From the NCBI GenBank assembly GCA_040403315.1, contig JBBAKX010000001.1, positions 1-64,000 of the forward strand: a stretch of DNA of 64,000 nt. Reading direction: 5' to 3'. The stretch's first letter is position 1. Each line of letters starts with the position of its first letter. The DNA comes from CAMCXT01 sp040403315 (lineage in GTDB: Bacteria > Bacteroidota > Bacteroidia > M30B66). The notes under the pieces were generated by a model, which saw only the letters and a program-made list of their open reading frames with translations, was not told the DNA's origin and did not search any database. The position numbers and the translations under genes are program-made. Positions 27,073 through 35,497 of the stretch are shown here, piece by piece.

Positions 27073-27121
27073 GGGGAACGATTTCAAATGCATGCGCGCG
27101 GCGTTGCGGAAATCGTTCCCC
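27073..27121 (-). terminator. Rho-independent terminator of dsbD
   Basis: A perfect 13-bp stem: GGGGAACGATTTC (27073-27085) pairs with GAAATCGTTCCCC (27109-27121), with a GC-rich loop. On the minus strand it is followed by CTTTTTATT. It begins 15 bases after the dsbD stop, closing the 31367-27136 operon. Confidence 0.9.
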
Positions 27122-27135
27122 TTTAAAAATGAATG

Positions 27136-29172
27136 CTATTTCGAAGCTACCGATGTTTTCATACCATCCACACCCGTTTTCAGGAAGGTGAGATAAGTGT
27201 TTTTGTCGGTGTAACCAACTGGCTCAGCCAATAAATTCCCTTGTGGGGATAAGACCACATATTGCGGCTGTGAATTCGACTTGAAATTCACAATTTGCAG
27301 GTTGCTCCATTTGTTTCCAACTGTCTTCACACGCTTTCCGGTAAGACAAGAAGTAAACTGCTCTTCTGCAGGCAGCTCTTTTTTCTCATCCACATACAAC
27401 GAAACCAGCACGTATTGCTCGCTCATGATTTTCTTTACTTCAGGATCAACCCAAACCCCTTCTTCCATTCGACGGCAGTTTACGCATGCCCATCCAGTGA
27501 AATCGATCAGTAGTGGCTTATTTTCCTTTTTTGCGCGCTCCAAGGCAATATCAAAGTCGTGCTCACATGGAATTCCTTGCGGACAATGGCTATCGCCATC
27601 TGTTTCCACTTTGGTTTCAGACTTTGCAGCATAGCTGTAGAAAGTTGGCGGTGGGAAGCCGGAGATCAATTCTAGATTGGCACCAAAAAGGCCTGTGGCA
27701 AAATAGATTCCTGATGCAGCAAATACTGTAGCCAAACCGATTCGAATTGGGCCGAATTTCTTGATTTTACTATCGTGTGGAAATTTGATTAATCCCATCA
27801 GATATGCAGCCAATCCAAAGGCGAGCACAGTCCAAATAACCAAAAATGTTTCGCGTTTTAAGATTCCCCACTGCTCAACAAGATCTGCATTGGAAAGGAA
27901 TTTCAAGGCCATGCCTAGTTCAAGAAATCCTAAAACCACTTTCACCGAATTCAACCATCCTCCCGATTTAGGGAGAGAATTTAACCAAGCTGGAAAGGCT
28001 GCAAAAAGTGCAAATGGAAGTCCGAGAGCGGTTCCAAATCCAAGCATCACAAAAAGGATGTTGTATGGATCTGGATTTGTGGCAAGTGTGCCTGCGAGGA
28101 AAGAACCAAGAATCGGACCTGTGCAGCTAAACGACACCAAAGCCAAAGTGATAGCCATGAAGAACACGCCAAGCAAGCCGCCCATGTTGGAAGCAGAATC
28201 GGCTTTGTTCGCCAATGAAGATGGCAGTGCGATTTCGTAATACCCGAAAAATGAGATGGCAAATGCTACGAAAATCACAAAAAACACAATGTTCAAAGTA
28301 GCGCTGGTAGCAATTTCGTTGAGTGTATCAGGTGGCACTTTTGCCACAATAAACGGCACTGCGATGAGTGTGTAAATGGCTGCAATTGATAATCCGTAGA
28401 TTACTGCGAGGAACAAACCTTTCTTGCGTGTTCCAGAATTCTTGGTGAAAAAGCTCACCGTTAATGGAATCATTGGGAAAACACAAGGTGTTAACAGTGC
28501 CACCAAGCCTCCACCGAAGCCTAGCAAAAAGATGAACCAGTAAGATTCTGATTCACCTTTCTTTTCTTCTTCAGTCACCAAGCCTTCGATCACCAAATCT
28601 TTACAATCGCCCGATTTACCTCCAGCAACCGAAGCTGCGTTTTTAGCTGTGTCGGTTACTACCACTTGTTGTTCGGTGGTATCGATAGCGGAGGTTTTTA
28701 CACCATCGGCGCTTTTGCCTTTGAGCTTGAATTTGAAAGGTGTCGGATCCATTGGGATGCAGCCTGCTTCGTCTTTGCAAGTCATCCCGTTAATTTCACC
28801 CGAAATCTCCACTTCTTTGGTTGAAGAATTAACCACCTTTTGGGTAAACACCACCTTCGACTGTGGGAAGGAATACACGTCAACACCAAAAACATCTTCA
28901 AACTTTTTATCATACTTCGGTTCTACCACTTTCCCGATTCGCTTTACTGCTTTGGGGAGTTTAAAAGTGAACTCGGTGGGCATCGGACCATCAGCGGGAG
29001 TAAATTGCGAGTACAAATGCCATTTATCTTCAAGTACGGCAGTAAACTTCAACTCGGTAGTAGAATCGTTGAGCTGTTTCTGCGAAAATTTCCAATTGAT
29101 CGGATTCTGAATTTGTGCTTGAGCGAGTAAGCCCATGCACAGTGCGAGAATAAGAAGTAATTGCTTTCTCAT
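27136..29172 (-). CDS. dsbD: Thiol:disulfide interchange protein DsbD-like
   Basis: A 678-residue protein that passes electrons from cytoplasmic thioredoxin to periplasmic thiol partners. Signal peptide, then an N-terminal periplasmic domain (about 20-190; CKDEAGCIPMDP). A hydrophobic core of about eight or nine helices (about 210-510) holds the paired cysteines in LTPCVFPMIPLTVSFF and SCTGPILGSFLAG. The C-terminal thioredoxin domain (about 540-678) has CVNC at about 563-566. The domain order matches DsbD. The gene is 18 bases downstream of the S41 protease gene, so they likely share a transcript. Confidence 0.93.
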   Translation of the reverse strand: MRKQLLLILALCMGLLAQAQIQNPINWKFSQKQLNDSTTELKFTAVLEDKWHLYSQFTPADGPMPTEFTFKLPKAVKRIGKVVEPKYDKKFEDVFGVDVYSFPQSKVVFTQKVVNSSTKEVEISGEINGMTCKDEAGCIPMDPTPFKFKLKGKSADGVKTSAIDTTEQQVVVTDTAKNAASVAGGKSGDCKDLVIEGLVTEEEKKGESESYWFIFLLGFGGGLVALLTPCVFPMIPLTVSFFTKNSGTRKKGLFLAVIYGLSIAAIYTLIAVPFIVAKVPPDTLNEIATSATLNIVFFVIFVAFAISFFGYYEIALPSSLANKADSASNMGGLLGVFFMAITLALVSFSCTGPILGSFLAGTLATNPDPYNILFVMLGFGTALGLPFALFAAFPAWLNSLPKSGGWLNSVKVVLGFLELGMALKFLSNADLVEQWGILKRETFLVIWTVLAFGLAAYLMGLIKFPHDSKIKKFGPIRIGLATVFAASGIYFATGLFGANLELISGFPPPTFYSYAAKSETKVETDGDSHCPQGIPCEHDFDIALERAKKENKPLLIDFTGWACVNCRRMEEGVWVDPEVKKIMSEQYVLVSLYVDEKKELPAEEQFTSCLTGKRVKTVGNKWSNLQIVNFKSNSQPQYVVLSPQGNLLAEPVGYTDKNTYLTFLKTGVDGMKTSVASK

Positions 29173-29190
29173 AAAATATGGTATGATGAC

Positions 29191-30840
29191 TTAGCTTTTT
29201 TGTTTAACAGGATTTTGTTGCGATCGGGAAACTAATTTACCCGATTTGAGCAATTCTAGTGCTTTTTGAACGGCGATATCGTGGCGGGTTTGCGTTAAAT
29301 AGAAACCGTTGTTTCCATGCAGCGCGCGGCCAATCAAGGCTTGCAATTGGTTGCTGATGATGCCCCAAGACACAGTTTGACCTTTGGAATCATTGGCAAC
29401 TCCGTTTTTGGCGGCAAATGCATAGAAGTCTGGCAGCAAGCCGTTCACAGGAAACTGCGATGCAAAATTCTCGGCACTTGGGTAACGGCTTTTCAGCTCC
29501 TTTCGACGGGTATCAACGTATTCAAAAGAAAATCGATTGATCAATCCGTTCGAAATCACTTTAGCCAGATATTCTGAGTAGCCTGTTGTATCGGCATCGA
29601 TCGTAACATCAGGCATCACTCCGCCGCCGCCGTAAACAATACGACCTGATGGCGTTTTGAATGCCAATGAATCTTTTTTGTCGGCCGCATCCTTGTTTTT
29701 TGAAGTGCCCGTCATACGCTCAGTAATTTCTTGGTAATATTCATCGGTACCTTGGTCGTATGGGCGTTGAATACATCTGCCAGTAGGCGTATAATAGCGA
29801 GCAATGGTTAGCCGCATCGCAGAACCATCATCAAATCGAACTTCCTCCTGAACGAGGCCTTTCCCAAAAGATCTTCTTCCAACTACCCAACCACGGTCGT
29901 TGTCTTGGATGGCTCCAGACACGATTTCAGATGCCGAAGCCGAACCTTCGTCGATCAATACAACCAAATCGCCAGTTTCGAAGCCGCCTTTTGCTGTTGC
30001 AGTGTAGTCTTCTTTTGGCCGCGCTTGACCTTGCGTATAAACTATTTTCTTTCCTTTTGGAAGAAATTCATCCGACAGATCAACCGCCGCATTGAGATAT
30101 CCTCCGGGATTGTCGCGCAGATCGAGGATGAGTTTTTTCATGCCCTTCATACGCAGTTCGCCGAAGGCTTTGAGGTATTCGTTGTATGTGGTAGCTGCGA
30201 ACCGTGAAATTTTGATGTATCCGGTTTGCTGGTCGAGCATCACCGAAGCATCCAACGAGTAAATCGGGATTTTACCACGTGTGATGGTGAATTCGCGCAA
30301 GTTTTTTTGTCCGGGACGAAAAATGCTCACTTTTACTTTGGTGCCACTTTTTCCGCGGAGCTGCTTGATAACATCCTCGTTGGTGATTTTCTTTCCAGCA
30401 ACTGTTTTCCCTTCAATCTTCACGATGCGGTCGCCGCTTTGAATGCCAAGTGCTTCCGAAGGTCCACCAGTAATGGCAGCAACCACCATAATGGTGTCGC
30501 GCTGGATGTTAAACTCCACGCCTATTCCATCAAAGTTGCCTTCTAATTGTTCTGTAACTTGTTCTAATTCTGTAGCAGGAATGTAGGATGAGTGCGGATC
30601 GAGCTTGCTCAACATCGCTGTAATGGCCTCATCCTGAAACTTTTTCGGATCTAATGTGTCTACATATTCGTTGAGTATGTATTGCATCACATCCTGCATT
30701 TTATCGCTATTCGAAACCGACTTGTGGTTAGCTTGGACGGTAGAATTTCCAGGCAAAAAATAACCTATGGCGATTCCAAAAGCTGTAGCCAAGCCTAAGA
30801 ATAATGGGAAAAGCAGCTTACGGAGAGAGTTTGGTTCCAT
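29191..30840 (-). CDS. S41 family C-terminal processing peptidase
   Basis: A 549-residue protease of the CtpA/tail-specific family. The N-terminus has one membrane-spanning segment or signal (FPLFLGLATAFGIAIGYFL). A PDZ domain follows (LGIQSGDRIVKIEGKTV). The S41 core has LILDLRDNPGGYLNAAVDLS, the Ser motif GSASASEIVSG and the Lys motif RRSFGKGLVQ, so the Ser/Lys dyad is intact. These periplasmic enzymes trim or degrade envelope proteins from the C-terminus. It is between dCMP deaminase and dsbD in a probable operon. A second S41 protease at 56334-58016 is clearly paralogous. Confidence 0.93.
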   Translation of the reverse strand: MEPNSLRKLLFPLFLGLATAFGIAIGYFLPGNSTVQANHKSVSNSDKMQDVMQYILNEYVDTLDPKKFQDEAITAMLSKLDPHSSYIPATELEQVTEQLEGNFDGIGVEFNIQRDTIMVVAAITGGPSEALGIQSGDRIVKIEGKTVAGKKITNEDVIKQLRGKSGTKVKVSIFRPGQKNLREFTITRGKIPIYSLDASVMLDQQTGYIKISRFAATTYNEYLKAFGELRMKGMKKLILDLRDNPGGYLNAAVDLSDEFLPKGKKIVYTQGQARPKEDYTATAKGGFETGDLVVLIDEGSASASEIVSGAIQDNDRGWVVGRRSFGKGLVQEEVRFDDGSAMRLTIARYYTPTGRCIQRPYDQGTDEYYQEITERMTGTSKNKDAADKKDSLAFKTPSGRIVYGGGGVMPDVTIDADTTGYSEYLAKVISNGLINRFSFEYVDTRRKELKSRYPSAENFASQFPVNGLLPDFYAFAAKNGVANDSKGQTVSWGIISNQLQALIGRALHGNNGFYLTQTRHDIAVQKALELLKSGKLVSRSQQNPVKQKS

Positions 30841-30881
30841 TTATTGAATTGATCTTAAGTAACGATCAATCGCTTATTATG

Positions 30882-31367
30882 TTATGCATGAATAGAATCT
30901 TGCGGAAGATTTTCTAATTTTTCAACCTGCACGCCAAATTTGCGCAAGAATTCAACGCCTTCATCCACTTCGATGCCTTTGTAAGCAGCATAAGAATTCA
31001 GAAAATGCACCTTTTTAATCCCTGCAGAAAGGATAATTCTGGCACAAGGCAAACATGGCGACAAAGTAACATACAAGGTACTTCCCTCGAGGTCGACTTT
31101 GTTTTTGGCAGCATACAAAATGGCGTTGGCTTCGGCATGCAGCGCTAAATAACAACTGCCCTTTCGATCGCGTGCGCATCCTGTTTCGGGCCATTCTTCA
31201 TCGCAATTGTGCGTTCCTGCTGGCGGACCATTATAGCCCAACGAAACAATTCGGGTGTCTTTTGCCAACACTGCACCAACCTGTTGCTTCACACAATGCG
31301 ACCGAAGCGCAAGGTTAGAAGCGAGATTCATGTAAATTTGGTCAAAAGATGGAGCGTTTTTCTTCAT
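30882..31367 (-). CDS. Deoxycytidylate (dCMP) deaminase
   Basis: A 161-residue zinc deaminase. The motif HAEANAILYA holds the His ligand and catalytic Glu, and TLSPCLPCARIIL holds the two Cys ligands. An N-terminal CNDEE-like segment (THNCDEEWPETGC) is typical of dCMP deaminases, which make dUMP for thymidylate synthesis. I chose the ATG at 31367; a TTG two codons upstream is possible. It is likely the first gene of the operon with the S41 protease and dsbD. A TAATTTCG promoter-like box (31378-31385) lies ten bases before the start. Confidence 0.92.
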   Translation of the reverse strand: MKKNAPSFDQIYMNLASNLALRSHCVKQQVGAVLAKDTRIVSLGYNGPPAGTHNCDEEWPETGCARDRKGSCYLALHAEANAILYAAKNKVDLEGSTLYVTLSPCLPCARIILSAGIKKVHFLNSYAAYKGIEVDEGVEFLRKFGVQVEKLENLPQDSIHA

Positions 31368-31518
31368 GTACAAGTTGCGAAATTAAACAATTCAGCGTGC
31401 TTTGTTGCGTGATGCAAGTCATGAATTGGCAACAAATTCTGAAGCTTGTCGCAAAAAATTAATTTCCTTGTAATGTTTTTAAAAATCGCGATACAGACCA
31501 CTCAAAAAAGATCAAATT

Positions 31519-32385
31519 ATGAAAATGAAAATTCTCAGTTTATTGATTGTTTTCTCCTTCGGAGGATGGATTAACATCACAGCTCAATCGAGCACCAATA
31601 ACTCATTGTTGTGGGAAGTTACAGGTAAAAACCTAAAAAAACCTAGTTATCTATTCGGCACATTTCACTTGTTGTGCGAAAGTGATTTAAGCATTGCCGA
31701 TGCGGCAGCAGAAAAATTGAAATCGTGCGATCAGTTAGCGCTTGAGTTGGACTTCGACGATCCAAACATGATGATCGAAATGCAAACACTTGCAGGCATG
31801 AAGGATGGCAAAATGCTCGAGGACTTACTAGGCTCAACCAAGTTCAAGCTCGCCGACAGCCTTTTCACGGCAACAACTGGTATTTCGTTAAAGTTGCTTT
31901 CGGGCCTCAAGCCGATGGTTGCTTCCAGTGTTTTGTATCCATCGGTTTTAGGCTGCAATCCGGGATCACCAGAAATGACCTTATCGAAATTGGCTGGAGA
32001 TGCCAAAAAGGAAGTGATTGGTTTAGAAAAAGTGAGCGATCAAATGGAAGTGTTCGACAAGATTCCATATCAAGTTCAAGCCGACATGTTGTACAGTTAC
32101 ATCACCGAAACCGATAAATTCAAGAAAGAAACCGACGAAATGTTGGCCATTTACCGTTCGGCAAACCTCAACGATATGCAGAAATTGATGGCCGATCCTA
32201 CATATGGCTTAGATAAGTACCTCGATTTACTTCTCACCAACCGAAACAAGAATTGGGTGAAACAAATGCAAACCATAATGCCCGAAAAGGCCACACTTTT
32301 CGCAGTGGGAGCAGGACATTTGGGTGGAAATGAAGGAGTGATTAGTTTGTTGAGAAAAGCTGGTTACACAGTAAAGCCCCTCTAA
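31519..32385 (+). CDS. TraB/GumN family secreted protein
   Basis: A 288-residue protein with a signal peptide (ILSLLIVFSFGGWINITAQS). Family motifs are visible: PSYLFGTFHLL near the start, LALELDFDDPN, and FAVGAGHLGGNEGVISLLRKAGYTV at the end. Some TraB/GumN (Tiki-like) proteins are proposed metalloproteases, using the GxxH and GxGHL histidines; the activity here is unproven. The sigma-factor gene begins four bases after its stop, so both are probably on one mRNA. Confidence 0.88.
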   Translation: MKMKILSLLIVFSFGGWINITAQSSTNNSLLWEVTGKNLKKPSYLFGTFHLLCESDLSIADAAAEKLKSCDQLALELDFDDPNMMIEMQTLAGMKDGKMLEDLLGSTKFKLADSLFTATTGISLKLLSGLKPMVASSVLYPSVLGCNPGSPEMTLSKLAGDAKKEVIGLEKVSDQMEVFDKIPYQVQADMLYSYITETDKFKKETDEMLAIYRSANLNDMQKLMADPTYGLDKYLDLLLTNRNKNWVKQMQTIMPEKATLFAVGAGHLGGNEGVISLLRKAGYTVKPL

Positions 32386-32389
32386 AGCT

Positions 32390-32875
32390 TTGGAAGAGCA
32401 AGAGTTCGTTTCGTTGATTAGCCATCACCAGGGCATCATCCGAAAGATTTGCTATTTGTATTGTCAGAACCACGACGATCGAAATGATCTGTTTCAAGAA
32501 ATTTTGATGCAGGCTTGGAGCTCAGTGCCACGCTTCAGACGTGAAGCAAAGTTCAGTACTTGGTTGTATCAAGTTGCGATCAACACAGCCGTTTCGAGAT
32601 TTAAAAAGTGGAAACGGCAGCCTGAAATCAAACCCATCGACTTCAAGCTCGACATCTCCGAATCGCTCGATGAAGAGGAGAAACATCGGTTCGAAATCAT
32701 GTACAAAGCAATTTCTACATTAAACGACATCGACAAAGCGATTGTATCGTTGTATTTCGACGATTTAGATTATCGATCTATTGGTGAAATGCTCGGCATG
32801 ACAGAAAATCACGTTGCTGTAAAGATGAACAGAATCCGTACTGCACTTAAACAACAAGTTTCAACATTCAACTAA
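32390..32875 (+). CDS. ECF-type RNA polymerase sigma factor
   Basis: A 161-residue sigma-70 family protein with region 2 (DLFQEILMQAWSSVPRFR, FSTWLYQVAINTAVSRFKKW) and a region 4 helix-turn-helix (LDYRSIGEMLGMTENHVAVKMNRIRTALK). It binds core RNA polymerase and directs it to an alternative promoter set. It starts with TTG at 32390, only four bases after the TraB gene stop; no better-placed ATG exists nearby. The membrane-protein gene begins three bases after its stop and may encode the regulator. Confidence 0.93.
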   Translation: MEEQEFVSLISHHQGIIRKICYLYCQNHDDRNDLFQEILMQAWSSVPRFRREAKFSTWLYQVAINTAVSRFKKWKRQPEIKPIDFKLDISESLDEEEKHRFEIMYKAISTLNDIDKAIVSLYFDDLDYRSIGEMLGMTENHVAVKMNRIRTALKQQVSTFN

Positions 32876-32878
32876 GCT

Positions 32879-33505
32879 ATGGAACTGGAAGAATTTAAAA
32901 ACTTGTTTAACAAACATAACAGCAGTTTGCCTAGCGAAAGCACTGCAGAAATTGCCCGCATCATCCACAAGAAAGGAAAATCGGCCATTGAAAAAGTGCT
33001 TCGTAACATGATGATAGAACTCGCTTTTGCTGTAATTGCCGCAGGAGCTTCCTTGGTGTTTGCAATTCAATACCAAGGTGCCACTTCGTTTAAGTGGTTT
33101 GCCGCAATCATAATCGTGGTGCTCATTCTGCAAAGCTTGCTCTTCATCCCGGTTTACCGGAAAATTAAAAAACTACGCGACCAACAAAGCGACGCCCTAA
33201 AAAACTGGCTGCAATCGCTTGTAGACACGGTGGAAACATTCCTCAACTTTTACAAACGGAGCATGCTCATCGCCATACCAATTGCCATGCTGATTGGCGG
33301 ATATATTGGCTACACAGTTGCCGATGAACCCAACGACCCGATGGTGCCTTATTTCGAAATGGCGTTCATGCCAGTTTGGGCCAGATTGGCTTTAATTCTT
33401 GGCGTTCTCGTTGGTGTGTACTATTACTTAAAATGGACGCTACATTATTTGTACGGTAGATACCTCAACCAAATGAAAGCTGGTTTGAAGGAGTTGGAAG
33501 GGTAG
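32879..33505 (+). CDS. Predicted membrane protein, possible anti-sigma factor
   Basis: A 208-residue protein with about 30 cytoplasmic residues (ESTAEIARIIHKKGKSAIEK), then about four hydrophobic helices in two pairs (LAFAVIAAGASLVFAI; AAIIIVVLILQSLLFI; MLIAIPIAMLIGGYIGY; LALILGVLVGVYYYL). No zinc-binding anti-sigma (ZAS) motif is visible. Position directly after an ECF sigma gene is the only support for an anti-sigma role. The stop is followed by two palindromic elements. Confidence 0.6.
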   Translation: MELEEFKNLFNKHNSSLPSESTAEIARIIHKKGKSAIEKVLRNMMIELAFAVIAAGASLVFAIQYQGATSFKWFAAIIIVVLILQSLLFIPVYRKIKKLRDQQSDALKNWLQSLVDTVETFLNFYKRSMLIAIPIAMLIGGYIGYTVADEPNDPMVPYFEMAFMPVWARLALILGVLVGVYYYLKWTLHYLYGRYLNQMKAGLKELEG

Positions 33506-33550
33506 TTAGGGCCCTCAATTGAAGATTATAAATAAATGTTGATTTTTTTT

Positions 33551-33570
33551 CCTGGGACTGAAGTCCCAGG
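33551..33570. repeat. 20-bp palindromic element, member of the dispersed family
   Basis: CCTGGGACTGAAGTCCCAGG, 9-base arms around GA. It follows a T-run at 33543-33550 and lies 46 bases after the stop of the membrane-protein gene. It has the same GGACTGAAGTCC core as the site at 20027. Confidence 0.8.
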
Positions 33571-33636
33571 CTGCAAGGGAGTACCAGCCGGAGACGAAAC
33601 CCACACTGGACTTTCTGACCACTCTTCTCCCCGCAT

Positions 33637-33656
33637 CCCTAGATTTTAATCCAGGG
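33637..33656. repeat. 20-bp palindrome overlapping the 3' end of a gene
   Basis: On the minus strand this reads CCCTGGATTAAAATCTAGGG: imperfect arms around an AAAA-like centre, related to the 33551 element in layout (CCCTGGA...). It supplies the stop codon (33646-33648) and the last two to three codons of the gene at 33646-34815. It lies 66 bases from the 33551 element. Confidence 0.65.
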
Positions 33657-34815
33657 TTACAGAGCTCTTACTTTGAAACCCACACAACTCACCTTTCAGG
33701 TTGTACACGAGCTGGGCTTCCACAGGATTGTAGTTTGTGAGATCATTGGTGTCTCCAAACTGCGACTCCACCGTGATTCCTTGTAGCTTATTCTGGCTAT
33801 TGTAGCTGAAATGGCTGTTCGTGAAATTGATTGGCGTGCTGAATGTGGTAAACATCGAAAGCAAGTTGTTGGTGTATTCGGCTTTCACGCAATAAACTTG
33901 AGAATACATATCAGTGAAACTCCAGCTTTCAACGAAGCGATCGTCTTCGTAAATTAACTCCAACCAACCCGTGATTCCATCTCGCCGATTTTCGGATTTT
34001 AAACTAAGGTTCAACGAATCGAAAGCTACATTTTGTAGCGGATCTTGATGCACTTTTCGCATCTGACTCAACATCCAATCTGGATCGATTTTCGGCGGTT
34101 CTGGTATGTTGGAAGAAACAACTCGAATCAACTTCCCTTTACGGTTGTACTTGAAATCTATTCTGCCTGCGAAATAAGAAACATACTTATCGTCGTCTGG
34201 CATAAAGTCTGAAACCTTGATTGTTTCAACCAAACCCTTCTTGTTGCTCTTCATACTAAATCCCGCTTCAGGGATGAATTTCTGCTTATCTTCGATATAA
34301 ACCATCCGAAAATTGATCATCGAATCGGGAACATTCTTGTCGTTGTAATGAATGGCGTTGCAATGGTTGTACATCCACATACCTCCATTGCACGAGTAGC
34401 TTGTGGTCGTATAGTAGGTTGTATCCCATCGAGCAGAAGGTTTGATTGATGGGTCGAACCAAAGAAGATTTGCAAAAACACTTGGATTAAACAGGGCGCT
34501 TGATTTTCCAAACCCAGGCAAAAATGTGTTGAAAGGTTGGTTGGTTTCCATGCCTAGCAACTGATCATATTCCCAACTGGTTGCTAAAAGCGAATCATCG
34601 GGAATTCCATCAGACAAATCAGGTAATTCAACTTCATCTGTGTTCCAGTTTTGAAAGAGCGAATAACAGTCGCCATCGAGAATTTTAATCTCTGGCTTTC
34701 CTTCAATGTTCAATATATATCCTGGAGTAAAGGGCTGCGCAGAAATCTGAGAACTTCCAACCAGCAGCAATATCCAAAACAGGCGATCAGATAAAAAGGA
34801 TCTCCGCCAATTCAT
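33646..34815 (-). CDS. Secreted protein of unknown function
   Basis: I placed the start at 34815, giving 389 residues and a clean signal peptide (SDRLFWILLLVGSSQISAQ). An ATG 33 bases upstream is in frame but would only extend a polar tail. The mature protein is rich in Tyr, Trp, Asn and Asp. The later part has a run of strand-like segments (YKVEYTNNLLSMF-like patterns, GITVESQFGDTND) reminiscent of RHS/YD-type beta strands, but no family is certain. The end of the gene is formed by a palindromic element. It overlaps the upstream gene by 29 bases. Confidence 0.6.
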   Translation of the reverse strand: MNWRRSFLSDRLFWILLLVGSSQISAQPFTPGYILNIEGKPEIKILDGDCYSLFQNWNTDEVELPDLSDGIPDDSLLATSWEYDQLLGMETNQPFNTFLPGFGKSSALFNPSVFANLLWFDPSIKPSARWDTTYYTTTSYSCNGGMWMYNHCNAIHYNDKNVPDSMINFRMVYIEDKQKFIPEAGFSMKSNKKGLVETIKVSDFMPDDDKYVSYFAGRIDFKYNRKGKLIRVVSSNIPEPPKIDPDWMLSQMRKVHQDPLQNVAFDSLNLSLKSENRRDGITGWLELIYEDDRFVESWSFTDMYSQVYCVKAEYTNNLLSMFTTFSTPINFTNSHFSYNSQNKLQGITVESQFGDTNDLTNYNPVEAQLVYNLKGELCGFQSKSSVTLD

Positions 34816-35377
34816 CGAATGGATATTGCTTGTTGTGGGTTTGTTCATTTAGTTTTTCTGCAACAATACTTAAGTAAAGTGGCCTTTCATCAGCATAATG
34901 AACGGCAATTTCGATGTTTCCGTAAAGCTGTTCGGGCTTGTCGCTCACACTAAAAGGTGGAACCTGAGGACGAAGTAAATGGCGCTCAACACCGCTCAAA
35001 TAACCCATCCGTTCAACGGTTTGGCGTTCACTTAAAAACACTTGGTAGCCCACCCGAACAATTCGATCGCGGAAATAATCCTGCAACAATGGGAACACTG
35101 TTTTCCCAAATGGATCGATAAAATGCAGCAAAATTTGTGATCTGTTTTTCCCCTTAAAATACGTTAGCGGCAAATCGCCCATCACCGACAACTTGCTCAG
35201 CGTGAAAGACGTGTAAATATTCTTGAGCAATTCTTGGTGATTCCCTTTTTGGATCCAATCGCGGTATTGCTGTTTCTCTTGGTGGTTCCTTACGAGCATT
35301 TCCGTTTCAAGTCCGACCGAGCTTTTCAGCTTAGGTTTGAATTGATTGCGGATGTATTGAAAAACTTGGGAAATCAT
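34787..35377 (-). CDS. Hypothetical soluble protein
   Basis: A 196-residue protein without signal peptide or membrane segments. Basic N-terminus (FQYIRNQFKPKLK), then mixed alpha/beta sequence containing KGKNRSQILLHFIDPFGKT and DRIVRVGYQVFLSERQTVERM. I do not recognise a family. Its last codons overlap the start of the secreted protein that follows, so the two are probably coupled. Confidence 0.6.
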   Translation of the reverse strand: MISQVFQYIRNQFKPKLKSSVGLETEMLVRNHQEKQQYRDWIQKGNHQELLKNIYTSFTLSKLSVMGDLPLTYFKGKNRSQILLHFIDPFGKTVFPLLQDYFRDRIVRVGYQVFLSERQTVERMGYLSGVERHLLRPQVPPFSVSDKPEQLYGNIEIAVHYADERPLYLSIVAEKLNEQTHNKQYPFDELAEILFI

Positions 35378-35443
35378 AACTCACCAGATTGACCGCAAAT
35401 TACTGAAATGTAGAATCACGATAAATATTGCTTCCATGAAAAA

Positions 35444-35478
35444 GAAAAAGCCGCCCCTTTGTTTAGGAACGGCTTTCA
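35444..35478 (-). terminator. Rho-independent terminator of the choice-of-anchor-V-like gene
   Basis: On the minus strand GAAAGCCG pairs with CGGCTTTTTC around a CTAAACAAAGGGG-type loop and ends in TTTTTCTTTTTC. It lies about 20 bases after the stop at 35498. Confidence 0.75.
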
Positions 35479-35497
35479 AATATGTAAAAAGAAATAT

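Noticed and set aside
31519..33505. Possible defence or toxin-antitoxin system in the sigma-factor cluster
   Set aside because: The genes match TraB/GumN and ECF sigma families. No nuclease, toxin fold or immunity gene is present.
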